Shown here: positions 1 to 13,316 of the stretch, piece by piece
How the letters are laid out: each line of letters starts with the position of its first letter
Numbering within the stretch: the first letter of the stretch is position 1
From: Puffinus mauretanicus
Lineage: Eukaryota; Chordata; Aves; Procellariiformes; Procellariidae
Assembly: GCA_023333565.1 (NCBI GenBank)
Contig: JAJKFH010000209.1
Coordinates: 1,162,001 to 1,226,000, forward strand
Direction: 5' to 3'
DNA length: 64,000 bases
Position numbers and translations under genes: made by a program
The notes under the pieces: model-generated
The model's input: the letters and a program-made list of their open reading frames with translations, nothing else
Told to the model about the DNA's origin: nothing
The model's database searches: none

Positions 1-27
1 GCCCTCGCCCTAGCAGCAAATGATTCG
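1..27 (+). CDS. NUBPL: NUBPL, 3' end of an exon (human exon 3 by inference), partial
   Basis: The first 27 bases read in frame as ALALAANDS and are followed directly by a GTAGGT donor at 28. This matches the helix just after the P-loop of NUBPL/IND1, the mitochondrial Mrp/NBP35-family ATPase that delivers iron-sulfur clusters during complex I assembly. The segment ends in phase 0, and the next exon at 13226 starts in phase 0 with [15 protein letters not shown], so the join is the continuous NUBPL sequence. The P-loop (deviant Walker A, GKGGVGKS type) and the mitochondrial targeting peptide must lie upstream of the window. The piece is too short to identify alone; the call rests on its join to the downstream exons. 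Confidence 0.9.
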
Positions 28-1848
28 GTAGGTGAACATCTAATTATCAGCCTTAATGTGAAACAAGTATGTGAGTCATAAATAAAATGGTTACTGCTGG
101 GGGCAGTCACATACATTAAATCTAAGTATTTACTCTGACAGTTAATTTCTTTATTTGTTTTTCATGGACTTCTGAGTTTTTATTAATTTGTTTATATTTT
201 GTCAGTACCATGAATGACTTAGTAGCTCTCATCCTTCATCTGGGTTTGGCTGTGTCCTTTCCCTTGGGTGTCTCTGAGTTCAACTACAATTCTGCAAGGA
301 TGTGTAGACATAGTAGAGGATGTTTGTGCAGGTTGGAGACATGTAATAAATAATTAAATTCTATCACTTCAGAGCACTCACTTGGAAAAAATATGAGTAA
401 GTGCTGGATGGCGTCCAAAACATTTTTTTATAACTCTAAAGATTTACTTTTTCTGGAGGAATTAATGTGTAAAAATACTTTATATATAAACAGCTGAAGA
501 AAAAAAGGAGGTACGTATCTTTCCTAAAGCTTGGAAATCCATTTTTTGAGTGACAAAATATCATCGCCCAGTTTGGTATTGCTCAAACTATTACTTGGAC
601 TATAAATAGACAGTGGGAACCATTCAAGTGTAAAAACAACAGGTCTTCCTTATGTCCACCTGCTGCTATAAACTGGGAACAGTTCCATTGTGGACATTTA
701 TTGCCACAGAGGTAAACTCAGAAGCAACCTTCACTTCCTATGTAAGAGTGTATAATGCAGGTTTTGTACTCATAAAGCATTAATTAAAAACAAAGTATCC
801 TCAAGTACTTTAATCTGGTAAATGTAGCATCTTTTTCTTATTGTAAAAGATGAGTGAAAGAAAACAGGTAGAAGGAATGAGTTTTACATGCAATCTGCAC
901 ACTTCCTGTAGGAATTTTGTAAAAGATTAAAAAAAATTTCCATAAACTGAGTCATACTTGATAAGAAGAGAGTGTTTAAAGCTGTTGTATGAAATATGTA
1001 GTGTTTGTAACAGCATCTGATCTTGATATTTCACAGTTTTTAATTCTGTGTTTTAAATAGGCTGCCGGAATAATTTGATTTCAGAGAAAAATCTGTCATC
1101 TTGAAAAGCAAAACTGCTTGAATGGTTCCTTCTAATTAACTTTAAAACATGGCATTTGCTGTAATACTTCTACAAAACGAATGTGATCCTGCAGTGTGAT
1201 CTGTGTTGTGGCATGCTCATTGAGTAGCTCCATGGAAACCATGTCAACTAATTGCACATAACTTTCTGTACCAGCTTGTTTTTAGGATTGTGCCTGATAC
1301 TTTTCAAACGTGCAGTTTTGTGCATTGTTTAAATTTATATTTAGATAAAGCATCTCTTAGTAATTCTGATATACACAAGTTGTGGGATTATACCCTTTCG
1401 TTAGGAGTTAAACATCTGGCTTTAAACATAATGATGTGATACACCGCTTCAGTAGCCCATTAAAACACTTGTAAGGCTCACAAATAAGAGAGACCATAGT
1501 CCTAGAATGATTGAAGAGGTTGTTGCTGGAGTTATTTGGAAAATCAGGGACTGAGAAATAATTTTAAATGAAATTGAGCCAAGAAAGTTAAGTAAACATA
1601 GAATGTGCTGGTCATTTCTGATGTTATGATTATGTGGTGGTGTAAAATTGGAGGCCAGCATCTGGTGGATGTTAATCAATGAAGAGCAGCTGAAATTGAT
1701 GAAATAGCTGTGACTTGCATGAGCTGATGGTCACAATTTAACAAGCTGCTGCCATGGTGAAATTGTGCATTGATGTAGTTAAAGGTTAGAAAATATGAAA
1801 TTAAGGTGGATTGAATAAACTCAACTCTATCTTCCTGTCATGCATTAA

Positions 1849-1871
1849 TTTTTTTTTTTTTTTTTTTTTTT
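1849..1871. repeat. Poly-T run (23 bp)
   Basis: This is an uninterrupted run of 23 T residues. It could be the poly-A tail of a decayed minus-strand retrocopy, but no recognisable retrocopy lies next to it, so it is listed only as a simple repeat. Confidence 0.9.
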
Positions 1872-2950
1872 GAGATAATGATGGCATACATCATATTTAT
1901 GTTTAACCTTTGGGCTTGAATTTGCTGGTGTGTTCATTTGTGTACTCCCTTTGATTTCAGTTTACTAGTTTTGTGAGTCAGGGTTATGAAATTAATATCT
2001 CTAGGACCTTGATCCAGGCTGGGATTGTCCAGTGCTCTGGATTGTAGGGATCATTGCAATGTTCAGTTTTGTTACAGTGAAATAAATAAGGAGGTTGTTT
2101 TTCAGAGTCCATTGGTGCCTCCTGCTGAAGTTTATAGTGAATTTCTTTGACCTCAGATATGCAGCAATGCACCTCTTCATTTTACTTTTAGTAACTACTG
2201 ATTGTGCATTGCCTTCCCATGGTTTCTCTTCCCTTCATTGCTATTTTAAGTTCATCTTTCTGAGGAAGCAGTAATGATTCTGTTAGTAGATCCGAGCTTC
2301 AGCAGCCTCCTGCAACTTCATTACAGTCCTTACATCTCTTGTAAGCAAAATACAGATTTATAGAAACTGATGCTTGAACTTGATGTACTGTTTAAAGAAA
2401 CGACTCGTGGAGAAAGATAGGTCACCATGACAATAAAGGTCTGTGCTTCCTTCATTACATACAGTCTGTTTCTGTCACAAGTGCAATGTTTATAACTAGA
2501 TTTTCAAAGCAAGTAGTATACTGGAGCTGCATGACTTCAAAAATAATGTCTTCTGATCTTTCAAGTGTTCTTTTTCTAAGATTATACAGGTCACAGACTA
2601 TTGAGAACAACTGTTTTCTGGTGAGGGAGATCTGTGGAAGATGCATTCAGAGGAGATTGGATTAGAGTAGATTCTTGCTGCTTTCAGTAACAGCTGTGAC
2701 ATCTTATTGTTGTTTGATAGTGTCATAAACTGGAAGAAGATTAACAGTCAAAGCATAAAGGAATTTTTTGTCCTCTTGGTAAAAGAAAGCTTCCTTCCAT
2801 CTTCTCTTAAAAGTCTACTTTCTATACTTAAAAAACAAAACCAAAACCCCGCTGTTTCTATAGATAGATAATTTTTTTTTTAATATGGAAGCTTTTTCTT
2901 ATTCTTTATTTCTTTATTTACTTATTTATTAAGGCATTGACAGAGCCTTG

Positions 2951-3060
2951 GACATTGTCATGGGCACACAGTGGACATTGTCATGGCGCACAGTGTTGTT
3001 GGCAGAGCTGGGATTAGAATTCAGGAGTTCAAGTCTTGCATGCTGGTGCTCAGTCTGTTT
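2951..3060 (-). repeat. MIR-like SINE trace with internal 23-bp tandem duplication
   Basis: The stretch 2974-3050 resembles the reverse complement of the central MIR region: a 'cacag' segment followed by GGCAGAGCTGGGATTAGAAT at 3001-3020, as in the CORE/box-B part of MIR. MIR is an old amniote tRNA-derived SINE of which few diverged copies survive in birds. The segment beginning GACATTGTCATGG occurs twice, at 2951 and 2974, with a 23-bp period, which looks like a later tandem duplication inside the repeat. The assignment rests on remembered similarity to the MIR consensus, so it is moderate. Confidence 0.5.
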
Positions 3061-4118
3061 GGCATATTTTTACCTCATGGTAACAGAGTAAATAATTCAA
3101 GACAGGATTTCATTTAGATGCCCAGATACCACGTCCAAGACAAAGTAGGTTTTTTGGGAGTTTTGTTTTGGTTTTTTTTGATGCAAAGCCAGGGAAACAA
3201 ACAGAGCAGCCTCTTATCCCTTTCTGGAATATTAGGCTTTTGGTACCCCAGGTTACCTGTTGTATATGGATTAGTTAAGAATTGTATAAGCTCTTGTGCC
3301 TGTACCAAGACCTATAAATCTATACAGTGTTCTTTTTGTGTTAAGAAATAACTTAAAGTTTTACCCTTGTGTCCTATTTTTAATTGCTTGCTTAGCTTGA
3401 CAGCTGATTCTTTTTGTTCTTTTGATGTACCAGCAGTCAGTTGTGCTCCCCTAGGAGCGCTTGGGAAGAATTTTTGGGTTTCGTTCCAGGACGATTTATA
3501 TTCAGACTAGAATGACTGTTTATGAAAGCTGCCTGGCCAGAGACAATTTATTATAGTAGAAACAAGTTGAATTAATAGATGGCAGCAATAATAGGATAGA
3601 GATTGCTTGTTTATGAACAGAGTATTTTAGTGAGCAAACACCAGCTGTGCATGACTAAGGATGGCACAAATCCAGTTGGGAGGCTGCATGCTTGTGCTGT
3701 CACTATGAGGCGAGCTCCCCAGGCAGATTTCCTTTGACTCTCCTTTTCTTTCCAGGAAGATTTACATTTTTCACTGTAGGATGAAATGGTTTTTGTGTTG
3801 TGAAGGACAGGGGAGCAAGAAGTAAAACCATATGGAACAAATTAGCATGTAAACATAAGCAAGTGGCTTCTGCCTGCAGTAGTGGGGGCATGTGATGAAA
3901 GGCATCAGTTGTAACTATTCTAGCCCAACACTGGGTCCGGGGATTAATGGGTCAGGCAGACCAGGGCCGAAATCTGAAATACACTAAGGCTGATTTTTAT
4001 CCTAGGGAGTGGCCTTTGTTTTCCCAAGTGAACCTGCTGCTCGCTGAGCAAGGCGGTATTTTACATGCGAGGCCGTCCCTGTTTCTGCAGGGGGGTGCCA
4101 GGCGCTTCCCCCTCCTAT

Positions 4119-5760
4119 CATAGAATCATAGAATCATTAAGGTTGGAAAAGACCTCTGAGATCGTCGTGTCCAACCGTCAACCCAACACACCATGCCCAC
4201 TACACCATGTCCCTAAGGGCCTCATCTACACGTCTTTTAAATACTTCCAGGGATGGTGACTCCACCACTTCCCTGGGCAGCCTGTTCCAAGGCCTGACCA
4301 CTCTTTCAGTAAACAAAAATTTCTCCTAATGTCCAATCTAAACCTCCCCTGGCGCAACTTGAGGCCATTTCCTCTCGTCCTATCGCTAGTTACTTGGCAG
4401 AAGAGACCAACACCCACCTCGCTACAACCTCCTTCAGGTAGTTGTAGAGCGCGATGAGGTCTCCCCTCAGCCTCCTCTTCTCCAGGCTAAACAACCCCAG
4501 TTCCCTCAGCCGCTCCTCATAAGACTTGTGCTCCAGGCCCTTCACCAGCTTCGTTGCCCTTCTCTGGCCACGCTCCAGCACCTCCATGTCCTTCTTGTAG
4601 TGAGGGGCCCAGAACTGAACACAGCATTCGAGGTGCGGCCTCACCAGTGCCGAGTACAGGGGCACGATCACCTCCCTGCTCCTGCTGGCTACCCTAGTTC
4701 TGATACAGGCCAGGATGCCGTTGGCCTTCTTGGCCACCTGGGCACACTGCCGGCTCATGTTCAGCCGGCTGTCAACCAGCACCCCCAGGTCCTTTTCCTC
4801 CGGGCAGCTTTCCAGCCACTCTGCCCCAAGCCTGTAGCGTTGCCTGGGGTTGTTGTGGCCCAAGTGCAGGACCCGGCACTTGGCCTTCTTGAACCTCATA
4901 CAGTTGGCCTCAGCCCATCGATCCAGCCTGTCCAGGTCCCTCTGCAGAGCCTTCCTACCCTCCAGCAGATCAACACTTCCGCCCAACTTGGTGTCGTCTG
5001 CAAACTTACTGAGGGAGCACTCGATCCCCTCATCCAGATCATTGATAAAGATATTGAACAGGACCAGCCCCAAAACTGAGCCCTGGGGAACACCGCTCGT
5101 GACCGGCCGCCAGCTGGATTTAACTCCGTTCACCACAACTCTCTGGGCTCGGCCGTCCAGCCAGTTTTTTACCCAGCGAAGAGTGCACCTGTCTAAGCCG
5201 TGAGCCGCCAGCTTCTCTAGGAGAATGCTGTGGGAGACAGTGTCAAAGGCTTTACTGAAGTCCAGGTAGACCACGTCCACAGCCTTTCCCTCATCCACGA
5301 GGCAGGTCACCCAGTCATAGAAGGAGATCAGGTTGGTCAAGCAGGACCTGCCGTCCATGAACCCGTGCTGGCTGGGCCTGATCCCCTGGTTGTCCCGGAC
5401 ATGGCTCGTGAGCGCCTTCAAAACGAACCGCTCCATGATCTTCCCCGGCACCGAGGTCAGGCTGACCGGTCTGTAGTTCCCTGGATCCTCCTTCCGTCCC
5501 TTCTTGTAGATGGGCGTCACATTGGCGAGCCTCCAGTCGTCCGGGACTTCCCCAGTTAACCAGGACTGCTGGTAAATGATGCAGAGCGGCTTGGCAAGCT
5601 CCTCCGCCAGCTCCCTCAGTACCCTCGGGTGGATCCCATCCGGCCCCATAGACTTGTGAACATCCAGATGGCGTAGTAGGTCGTTAACTTCTTCCTCTTG
5701 AATTATGGGGGGTTTATCCTGCTCGTCGTCCTTGTCTTCCAGGACTTCTCCTGCGGTGCT
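4119..5760 (-). mobile_element. CR1 LINE, 5'-truncated, antisense to NUBPL
   Basis: Read on the minus strand, this is the reverse-transcriptase part of a CR1 non-LTR retrotransposon followed by its short 3' UTR. The 3' end is diagnostic: two copies of the 8-bp ATTCTATG-type repeat lie at 4119-4134, with CR1 ending in this repeat rather than in poly-A. The protein stays in register upstream of the first ATG at 5649 (residues such as [10 protein letters not shown]), then meets a stop near 5761, where recognisable CR1 ends. The endonuclease half is absent, as expected from 5' truncation during target-primed reverse transcription. The exact 5' junction is uncertain by some tens of bases. No target-site duplication is evident, as is usual for CR1. 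Confidence 0.93.
4390..5649 (-). pseudogene. CR1 ORF2 reverse-transcriptase fragment (419 codons)
   Basis: This uninterrupted frame contains the LINE reverse-transcriptase core. Motif A is at residues 127-138 ([12 protein letters not shown]), motif B at 184-193 ([10 protein letters not shown]) and the catalytic FADD at 216-219, followed by the thumb and the long CR1 C-terminal region. It has no endonuclease domain, so it cannot support retrotransposition alone. Its C-terminus is abnormal: a one-base deletion near 4434 shifts the frame after LYNYLK, so the product ends VLVSSAK instead of continuing. The true C-terminal region appears in another frame in 4226-4417 and is shifted again near 4310-4320. 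The first ATG is arbitrary because the element is truncated. The intact catalytic core suggests a fairly young insertion. Confidence 0.88.
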
Positions 5761-8700
5761 TCACCTCGGGCAGGAAAAGGCCAAACGCACTGTCCTGTAA
5801 TGTACAGAAAGCTGGGGAAAGTTGATGATTAGCTAAAGGAAAAATACTTATTCAAATGATATCATAGTCAAAATGTCTCAACGCAGATTTTTTTTTTTTT
5901 TTTTTAAAAAAGAAATCTTGTGTGGCTATCTGCTATAAGAGGTTTCTCGCAAATATATAGGAAGTTATAGCATAGAAATTATGTAGTTATGAGCAGAGTC
6001 TTCATGTAAATTCACTATTGTGATAATAAAATTAGTTTAATTATTTCAAAATGTGTATTTAATCAAACAACACATATTAATTTTAAAACTACTCGAAATC
6101 CACCCAGCCTATTTTCTTTACATTCCAACTTTTTTTCCAAATATTTGGCTCCTGTAATTAAACTGTTTGTCTACAGGACAATATTTGACTGGTGCATTAA
6201 TAGATGACTTCACAATGTGTATACATTTCTTTCTGGTAAGGAGAAAATTCCTGCTGGGGGAAACAAACAAATCTAGAAGAATTTAGTCAATAATGTGCTC
6301 CTTCACTGAATAATTATAGTGTGAAGGCAAGTTTTGACCTGTTTTGTCCTCCTCCTGTGCAGCTTTCCTAATTATTAGGGTTTGATTTCTAGGCATCTTT
6401 ACCTTTGTTGCTTAGAGAATCAGAAGACTGTAATTGCTATAGATAAGGTGTTCATGCCTGTTTCTTAATGCTAAAAAGTGTCAATAAAGCTGGAGATGTC
6501 AGTTAGAATTGATTGGGGTTATCTTGCAGTGACAGCTCAGCTTCTAGATCAGCTGAGAATAAAGCTTTAAAAATCTGTTTTTCAAGTAAAAAATGAGTGA
6601 CATTAAAAATATTTTTAAACATAAGCCAGTTAAGATGTTTTATTTTAATCAAATTACTATATGCTTAACTTGAGGAAAATAAATTTTTTTTTTTTTTAAA
6701 AGTATTGCATGTAGAGTTAGTTACCTGCATCCTGAGTCTTCAAGTCATTGAAAGCTTAGCGCAGATGTCAGAGAGATTGATGTGAAAGGTGGAGCGTGTT
6801 TATAATAATTTGGCATGCTGTGAAAGCGGTGAGGCATCTTGTAGAAATGTAGTAATGTTTGGGATTCTGTTTTGGATTTTGGTAATTTATTTTTAAAATG
6901 CTGCTGTGTTGAAATTTTTTTTCAATAGGATACATAATGTGCAAGAAGACCAAACAAGGTTGAATTACTGGTATCTGATTATTTAGAAATCTGACTAGGA
7001 GCTACTGCAGACTGTTGTGGAAAAAAGTGCCAGAGAAGTTCTGTAGCTGACAGAAAATTAGAAGATCTCCATAAGAAGGAAAAGGGCTTTTAAACCAGTA
7101 GAAAAGTGAGTGTTTAAAAGAGGTCTGCATTTCTAGGATAGAGAGTGAGAAAACTGCAGTGGTACTTTTTTGGCTTTAATCCAATTTGCAGCTAGGCACT
7201 TAAATAGTGTGCAGCTGAAAGAATTAGAGAATTAGGGGTTAAAAGATGGCTATTCAGTGTGTCAGTATGTCAAACAAGGAATCCAGAGCCTGTCCTGATT
7301 TTACGTTCCCTTTTGTCCTATGTGTTACTGCTTGCAGTTTGGGATTAGCTTTAAGTCTATAATGACATTAAAAGGGTAAATTGAGAGTCCTGGTAGTGGA
7401 TTAAGAGCACCAGCTTTAAAAATAACTGGCACCTTCACTTAGCAAAGCTGGAATTTCTGTCTTTGGAATGGGCTGCAGCTGCTGAATATTGGGAGTGCTT
7501 CTAATGTAGGGAATCCCTCACCATGTAGAACAATGACAGCTCATTAACCTGTGCCTCCATCCTTCCCAGGTTGAACACCAGGGAATTCTGGTGGTCTGCA
7601 GAGTTTACTTCAAAGGAAAATATCATCCATTAACATCCAGTGGGGATACATATGCCCTACCAAGTATGGAAAAAAAGTCTCAGAAAAGATGAGCAAAAAT
7701 GAAATTAATGCTGTCAAAGAGTCTCTGGATGTTTAGCAGTAACATAGGCTATGTTGATTAACAGCTATTTATAGTAGCTTTTTGTGAGCTGATTTTTTTC
7801 TCTTTTTTTGTTCTTTCTCTCTATCGGCATAAAGTCTTTTATCAGGCTCATTCCTCAATAAAGCATTTGGCAACTTAGAAGAAATCAATGAATACTACCA
7901 GATTCTCCACTGAACACAGAAGTATGTGTGGAGGGGTTCTCTGTAGTATATGAGTGGAACTGGTTGCATTTGAATGAAAAATCTGTTACTGGAAAATGTA
8001 ATTGATTTCATAGTTAATACTACCTGAAAGACAAAAAAGGGATCTACATAAAGAAAGTGTATCGGAGAGACTAAACAATGTCTGCTAAAATAGTTGACAG
8101 GAGGGAAGATATGGCTCATTTTGTCTTTAGTATGGACCTATGTCATCTGTACAAGGACCACATGTAGTAAAACTCACCTGCCTAAGAGAACAAACATAGT
8201 AGCAATTGAATAATTTTGAATCTGCATAAGGAAAAGCAAAAGAGGCAGAATTTACTGGATTTTTACAAGACCTGTCTCTGCCAGTATATAGAGGGACTGT
8301 GTCTAATATGACCTTCAACAACTTTATTTTAATTTTTTCCCCCAAAAGAATGTATTACAACTAAGTTCAGAGCTTGAAAATCATTAATTCAGAATACAGC
8401 TGTATTGCCAATCTCTGTCACTCACAAGGCAGTGGCCAAGTTCAAAGGCTAAACTGAACTTTAATTACGTTGAGAATCTTGCCAGAGACGTTAAAGGAAA
8501 GGATCTTTTTAGTGAGGTTATCTATGCCTGCAATTTGTAACTGCACAAAATAAGTGGTAGGATTCTCATCTTTCAGGGATATATGCAAGAATATCTTCTT
8601 TATCTATTGATGTAGCATTTGGTTTTCCTATAAATACAGAATCTATACCTGGTGACTGTGAAAACTTGTTTTTATTTTTTAGTGTAGGGGAGAGAAGTTT

Positions 8701-11700
8701 CTAAATTGGTATGAAAACTTTACTGTATTTGTACTGGGGTAAGAGATGCAGTCATTATTTGGATATACCTTATGCTGAATATTTGTCAGAAATCTTTAGA
8801 CAGGTCTAATTGGGCAAATTATCTTGTTGAGAAGATTAACGGTAGTGAAGTAAAAAGGATGATGTAGTCAATGATGTAAAGCAGAAGATGAAGAGGAGTT
8901 ACAGTTCTTTACCACAGTCCTTTATCCTGTAATTTTTTTTTTTTTGTGGTCTTGAGCTCACCGATGATCAGATGAGACCATGACAGCTGGTACCAGTACT
9001 GCAGAAGGAGCAAATCCTTGCAGTAGTTAGCCTATGCTAAAGAACATTTAGCTAGAGGCGGGGGGAAACCTTAAAAGTATTGACAGGAAGGTAAATATGA
9101 ACATTTGTGAGTGTTTAAGTATATTTTTTGATGAATAGAGCAAGAGACTACTTCTGTGTTTTCACATGCTGACAATATATTTATTGCTAATTTTGTGTTC
9201 TTTCTGCCTGATGGAATATTGGTAAAGATCTTACTGAAGAGGTCAATAATTCTGCATGTGTTACTTTAGTATATTTTTTCAAAGTAGCTTGCCATATGTC
9301 CAGTGATGTGGAAGTACATGATTAAATCATATGGGAGTGGTATAATTGTCAGTTATATCTTCAGAGTTTAAGCTGTTCAGAACTTGCAGTTAGGCAACAA
9401 AAAATACAGGTGTCTAGAAAGTATTTTCCAAGTGCAGTAAACTTGAAGTTTGATTCAAACTTTCTTCCACATCTGGGCAGGTGGAAGGAAAAGGACCAAT
9501 GTTAACTTGAGAACAGCTGTTTTGAACTTGGTTATTGTTATGCCAGCTGGAGAGATGGAATGCTGTTTGTTAACAGCAGAGGATAGAACTATTTTCATAG
9601 GGAGAAAATGCAGCCATAAGAAGACCGTGGAGTTGTATACCTGAATCCTTTTCCTGCAGAGTGCCGAGGGTGGGTGTAGGGGTAGCGGTGGTACGTGCTG
9701 TGCTTTGGAAAACATTTAGAAGCACGGGGACTTCGACATGCTTGGCTGTGTTTTGACTGCTGCATTTCTGTCTGTATAACCCTAATATTACTTATGGAAA
9801 AAAAAAAAGATTCAGCATTGGTATGAAATGTGTATGCATATGAAAATAATGTCAGAGGACATTAGAGGAATCCTAGAGGTTTTTTTTCTTTTTTTTTTAA
9901 GTTGTCTTCTTGGCCCTGCTTGTGATCCCCTGTAATGTGTTCCTTCTGCCCAGATGTTCTTTTTTGCCTTGTCTGATGTTATGCATGTTTTTTAGGATTC
10001 GTTGTAATACAGCAGTACTTTGAAAGATGTGCTGATTTATATGAGGTGTGGGTTATATGGGTGAAAACAAAATTTATTAAAATTTAATTTTTTTTTTAAT
10101 TATTGAAACTCATGCATCTGGATTAAACTTCACTCAGCATGAGAAGCATCTGGTGTTGGTAATTCTTATTAACAGTCTCATGTGGTAGCATTCAGGTGTA
10201 TACAAATTATTTCATCTCTTGGGGATTTAAAACATTGTAAATGCTGGAAGAGATGATCTGAACTGTCTTAAAAGATCACTTGGTAGCTGCCATAATGCTT
10301 TTCCAAGATAATTAAACCTTGAGTAAAGTGTTATTGTTAGTATCCTAGGGATGCTTACATACTACAAATGCAGGGATAGTTGGGAGACACAAAACTCAAA
10401 ACCTTAGCTTATTGGGCCAATGCTTTCTGTATAAGCTGCTACTTTTAGGCAGTGTGAACTCTTTTTACCTAACATGTTGAATTGCTTGGTGAAGAAAAAA
10501 CCTACCTTAGGCTATCTTTAGTGAGATTCTGCCAGTGATTTAAAGATTTTTCTGAAAGACCTTTCTCCTGTAATCCTGTAGAAAACACCATGCCTACCGG
10601 AACACTTGTCCTGTCGTTAGCAAGAGTTGTAGAAACTGGAGAATCTGTTAATTATTTTTCTGTTTGAAGACAACCGTTTTACTGAACCATATCCACGAAC
10701 AAAAGCAGTGGAAACAGGCATCTTTCTTACTTTTGAGGAAGTGTGTAAATTTTTTTAAGAAACTGTTAGATTTATTCTATTATCTTGAAACAAAAAACAG
10801 CCTTGTGATTTGGAGTACTAGCTGAATTTGCAAAGTCCTCCTAGATAATTGGGGGATCTTTTTCTCCAGTGTGCATGTATTTACTCTTCATTTCAGGAAA
10901 TTTGGTATACTCGTAGATACACTCCTGCTGACTCTTAGGGATAAGTAGCCTGTGGTGGTGAAGATCTGACTGTGCCCAGGAGGTCATGAAGTCAATCTAA
11001 TTAATTTAGATCATTCTAAATCTTCAGTCCCTTTAGGCTGAAAACAAAACTGTAGTGAGTTGTAAGATCATTGTAGTTAGTCAGTGGACAGTCATGATCC
11101 TTGTTGGGGGCAAAACCCTCAAAAAGTTGAGGGAAGGGATATCAGTCAGGTTTAAAACACTATGTAGGTTTTCTGCAAATATTTATTTTCATTTGAGAAG
11201 TAATTAGGTGGCATAGCCCTTAGATGATATTTTGATGGGTTCAGTTAGCTGCTGACACAGGTAAAGGGACTCGTGAATCTTTCTAATCTGTTAAAATATG
11301 CATTTTGTACAAGAACAAAGAAGCTCTAATACTGTTGTTGATGTCTTTGAAATCTAACATAAAAATGGATCTCTTCAATCTTTTTGAGATTGCAGCTTTC
11401 ATACAGTAGACAAGAAGTAGAATATACTTTGTCAGAGTAACTCCTGAACTTTTTTGTAATAGCTTTCACAAGATGTTATAAAGAAAGCGATATTAAAATA
11501 TCTAAATGAAATAATCCATGTAATTACATATGCTTTGCTCTGTTTAATAAAAAAGTATATTGAATAACTGAACCCAAATTTGGTTGATTTTTGTAGTAAA
11601 AACTTATTTTTCAAAGTACGTACTAGATCACATATGGTAATGCATTTTTTATTTCTCACTTGTAAAATGAATTTAAGATGCATTTGGCTTATATTAGGTA

Positions 11701-13225
11701 AATTTGACACTTTAAATTGCTCAGCTGTTAAGGGTGTCTTCAGGGTTCACTGTCAACACCTTAGAAAAAGCAAAGAAGAAAAAAAGAAAGCAACCCCCAC
11801 AGAAAAACAACCCCCCAAACCCAAATTATTATATACGTTGTAATAAAAAGGGTCAGTCTTGAAGTGTCTAGGCTTCTATGATTTCGTTTTTTTATCTTAA
11901 TTGAATTTCAGATTTATTTAGAAGTAGTGGCCTGAATACCTAGGTTTTTAATCCAGGTGCATTTCTGTTTTAAAAAACAAACAAACAAACAGATTGTGAT
12001 GCCACAGAATACTCCATGTTTAGAAATCCTGTTCAAGGGTAGACATGCTGTATACTTGCATTTAAAGCTTTGTTATACTCTTCTAACCAGAAACTAGTGG
12101 GTAACTACCACTGAGCCTTTGTCTTTCTCTCCATCTTTCCTATCAAAACTGTGATAACAAAATGGCTTAATATATGATACCAAATTACGAAAGCTCCATG
12201 CAAAAAAATGAAGCACACATTTTGAAACATTAACAGTGGAAGTCAGATTCGGCATTGTTGGAAGAGCTCCCATTGCTGCCTTAACCTTTCAAACAAGCCC
12301 TTACACATACTTGCTTGCAATTTTGCAAAATGTTGAATACAGTTAGCTTTTTATATTAGAGAAACTTGACGTTCAGCACTTTAAAGGGCTTGCTCTTTAC
12401 TACTTAATTTGCAGAACTTGGTAATTGGTAGTGTGTCTTGCCATCTGTAGGAAAAATAGTTAAATTTCCACAAAATATGTATGTATATCTATAAAAAGGC
12501 ATGTAGAAATTAATCTTGTAAGTCTAGACTACATAGTTGAAATAATTTTTATTTAAAGTTTATTGCCTAATGTACCATATGTAGTTGAATAAACCCATTT
12601 TTTAACGTTCTTTTGTGTAAATGCATTTGATTAAAATGTTATGCCTGCTTAATTGGCTTCAGAGACTTGCATTTCAGTGTTTTCAAGATGTCTGCAAAAG
12701 TTTACTCTGGCCACTTAAATGGAAGATAAAAATATGGTTTTTGTTTTTCACATTCCTTTATAGTCACTAGTATAATTCCAATTGCATTAATTCAAATATA
12801 TTTACAAACATTATTTGTTTTTTTTTACAGTAAAATTTGATACCTAAAAAAAAAAAAAATTTGATAACCTTAAAAAAGTTAAAACATTATTTCTGCATGA
12901 ATGTACATGAAGTAGAGAGAACGTTGCATATAATGTTTGTTAATATAAAGTCTGTGGTCTACACCGTGAATAAGAAAATGTGCAAGTGAGGATTCTGTAT
13001 GTTGAGAATCTAAATTTTGTGAAGACGTCTGGCTCAACTTGTAGAGACATTCTTATATTTCATTCTTCAATTGCAGTTTAGAGAGAAAGGAAATAGTGAT
13101 AACATGTCTAAAATAAAGATCGTATTTTTATTTCTATGGGCAGTTTTGAAATTTTGCTCAAATAATAATTTCTAAAGGAAGACAGACATTTTGACAAATA
13201 CTTTTTTTTGTTGTTCCTTACACAG

Positions 13226-13316
13226 ACGAAAGAAGTTGGTTTACTTGATGCAGACATATATGGACCTTCAATTCCAAAGATGATGAACTTAAAAGGAAAC
13301 CCAGAATTAACACCAA
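13226..13316 (+). CDS. NUBPL: NUBPL exon (human exon 4 by inference)
   Basis: The acceptor is TTCCTTACACAG and the donor GTAAGT. The 91 bases encode [20 protein letters not shown], then [10 protein letters not shown], with one leftover base (A) completing a lysine codon with the next exon. GLLDxDxYGPSxPxMM is the switch I region of the Mrp/NBP35/NUBPL family, downstream of the P-loop, where the Asp residues help position nucleotide and metal. The protein acts in the mitochondrial matrix as an iron-sulfur carrier for complex I. The exon starts in phase 0, matching the end of the preceding one. The antisense strand is also open here over 13108-13479, but that frame is a shadow of the exon. Confidence 0.96.

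Larger units (their letters stand above)
28..13225 (+). other. NUBPL: NUBPL intron 3 (13.2 kb)
   Basis: The donor is GTAGGT at 28 and the acceptor is a T-rich tract ending CACAG at 13225. The sequence is AT-rich with many homopolymer runs. Identifiable contents are a 23-T run (1849-1871), a MIR-like trace (2951-3060) and an antisense CR1 (4119 to about 5760). In 28-2900, 3100-4100 and 5800-13200 I see no exon, RNA gene or further transposon that I can name. Short ORFs there are of the size expected by chance and show no recognisable protein. Confidence 0.85.

Noticed and set aside
4528..5559. Plus-strand ORFs of 183, 117 and 109 codons
   Set aside because: All lie inside the minus-strand CR1 RT and are shadows of it.
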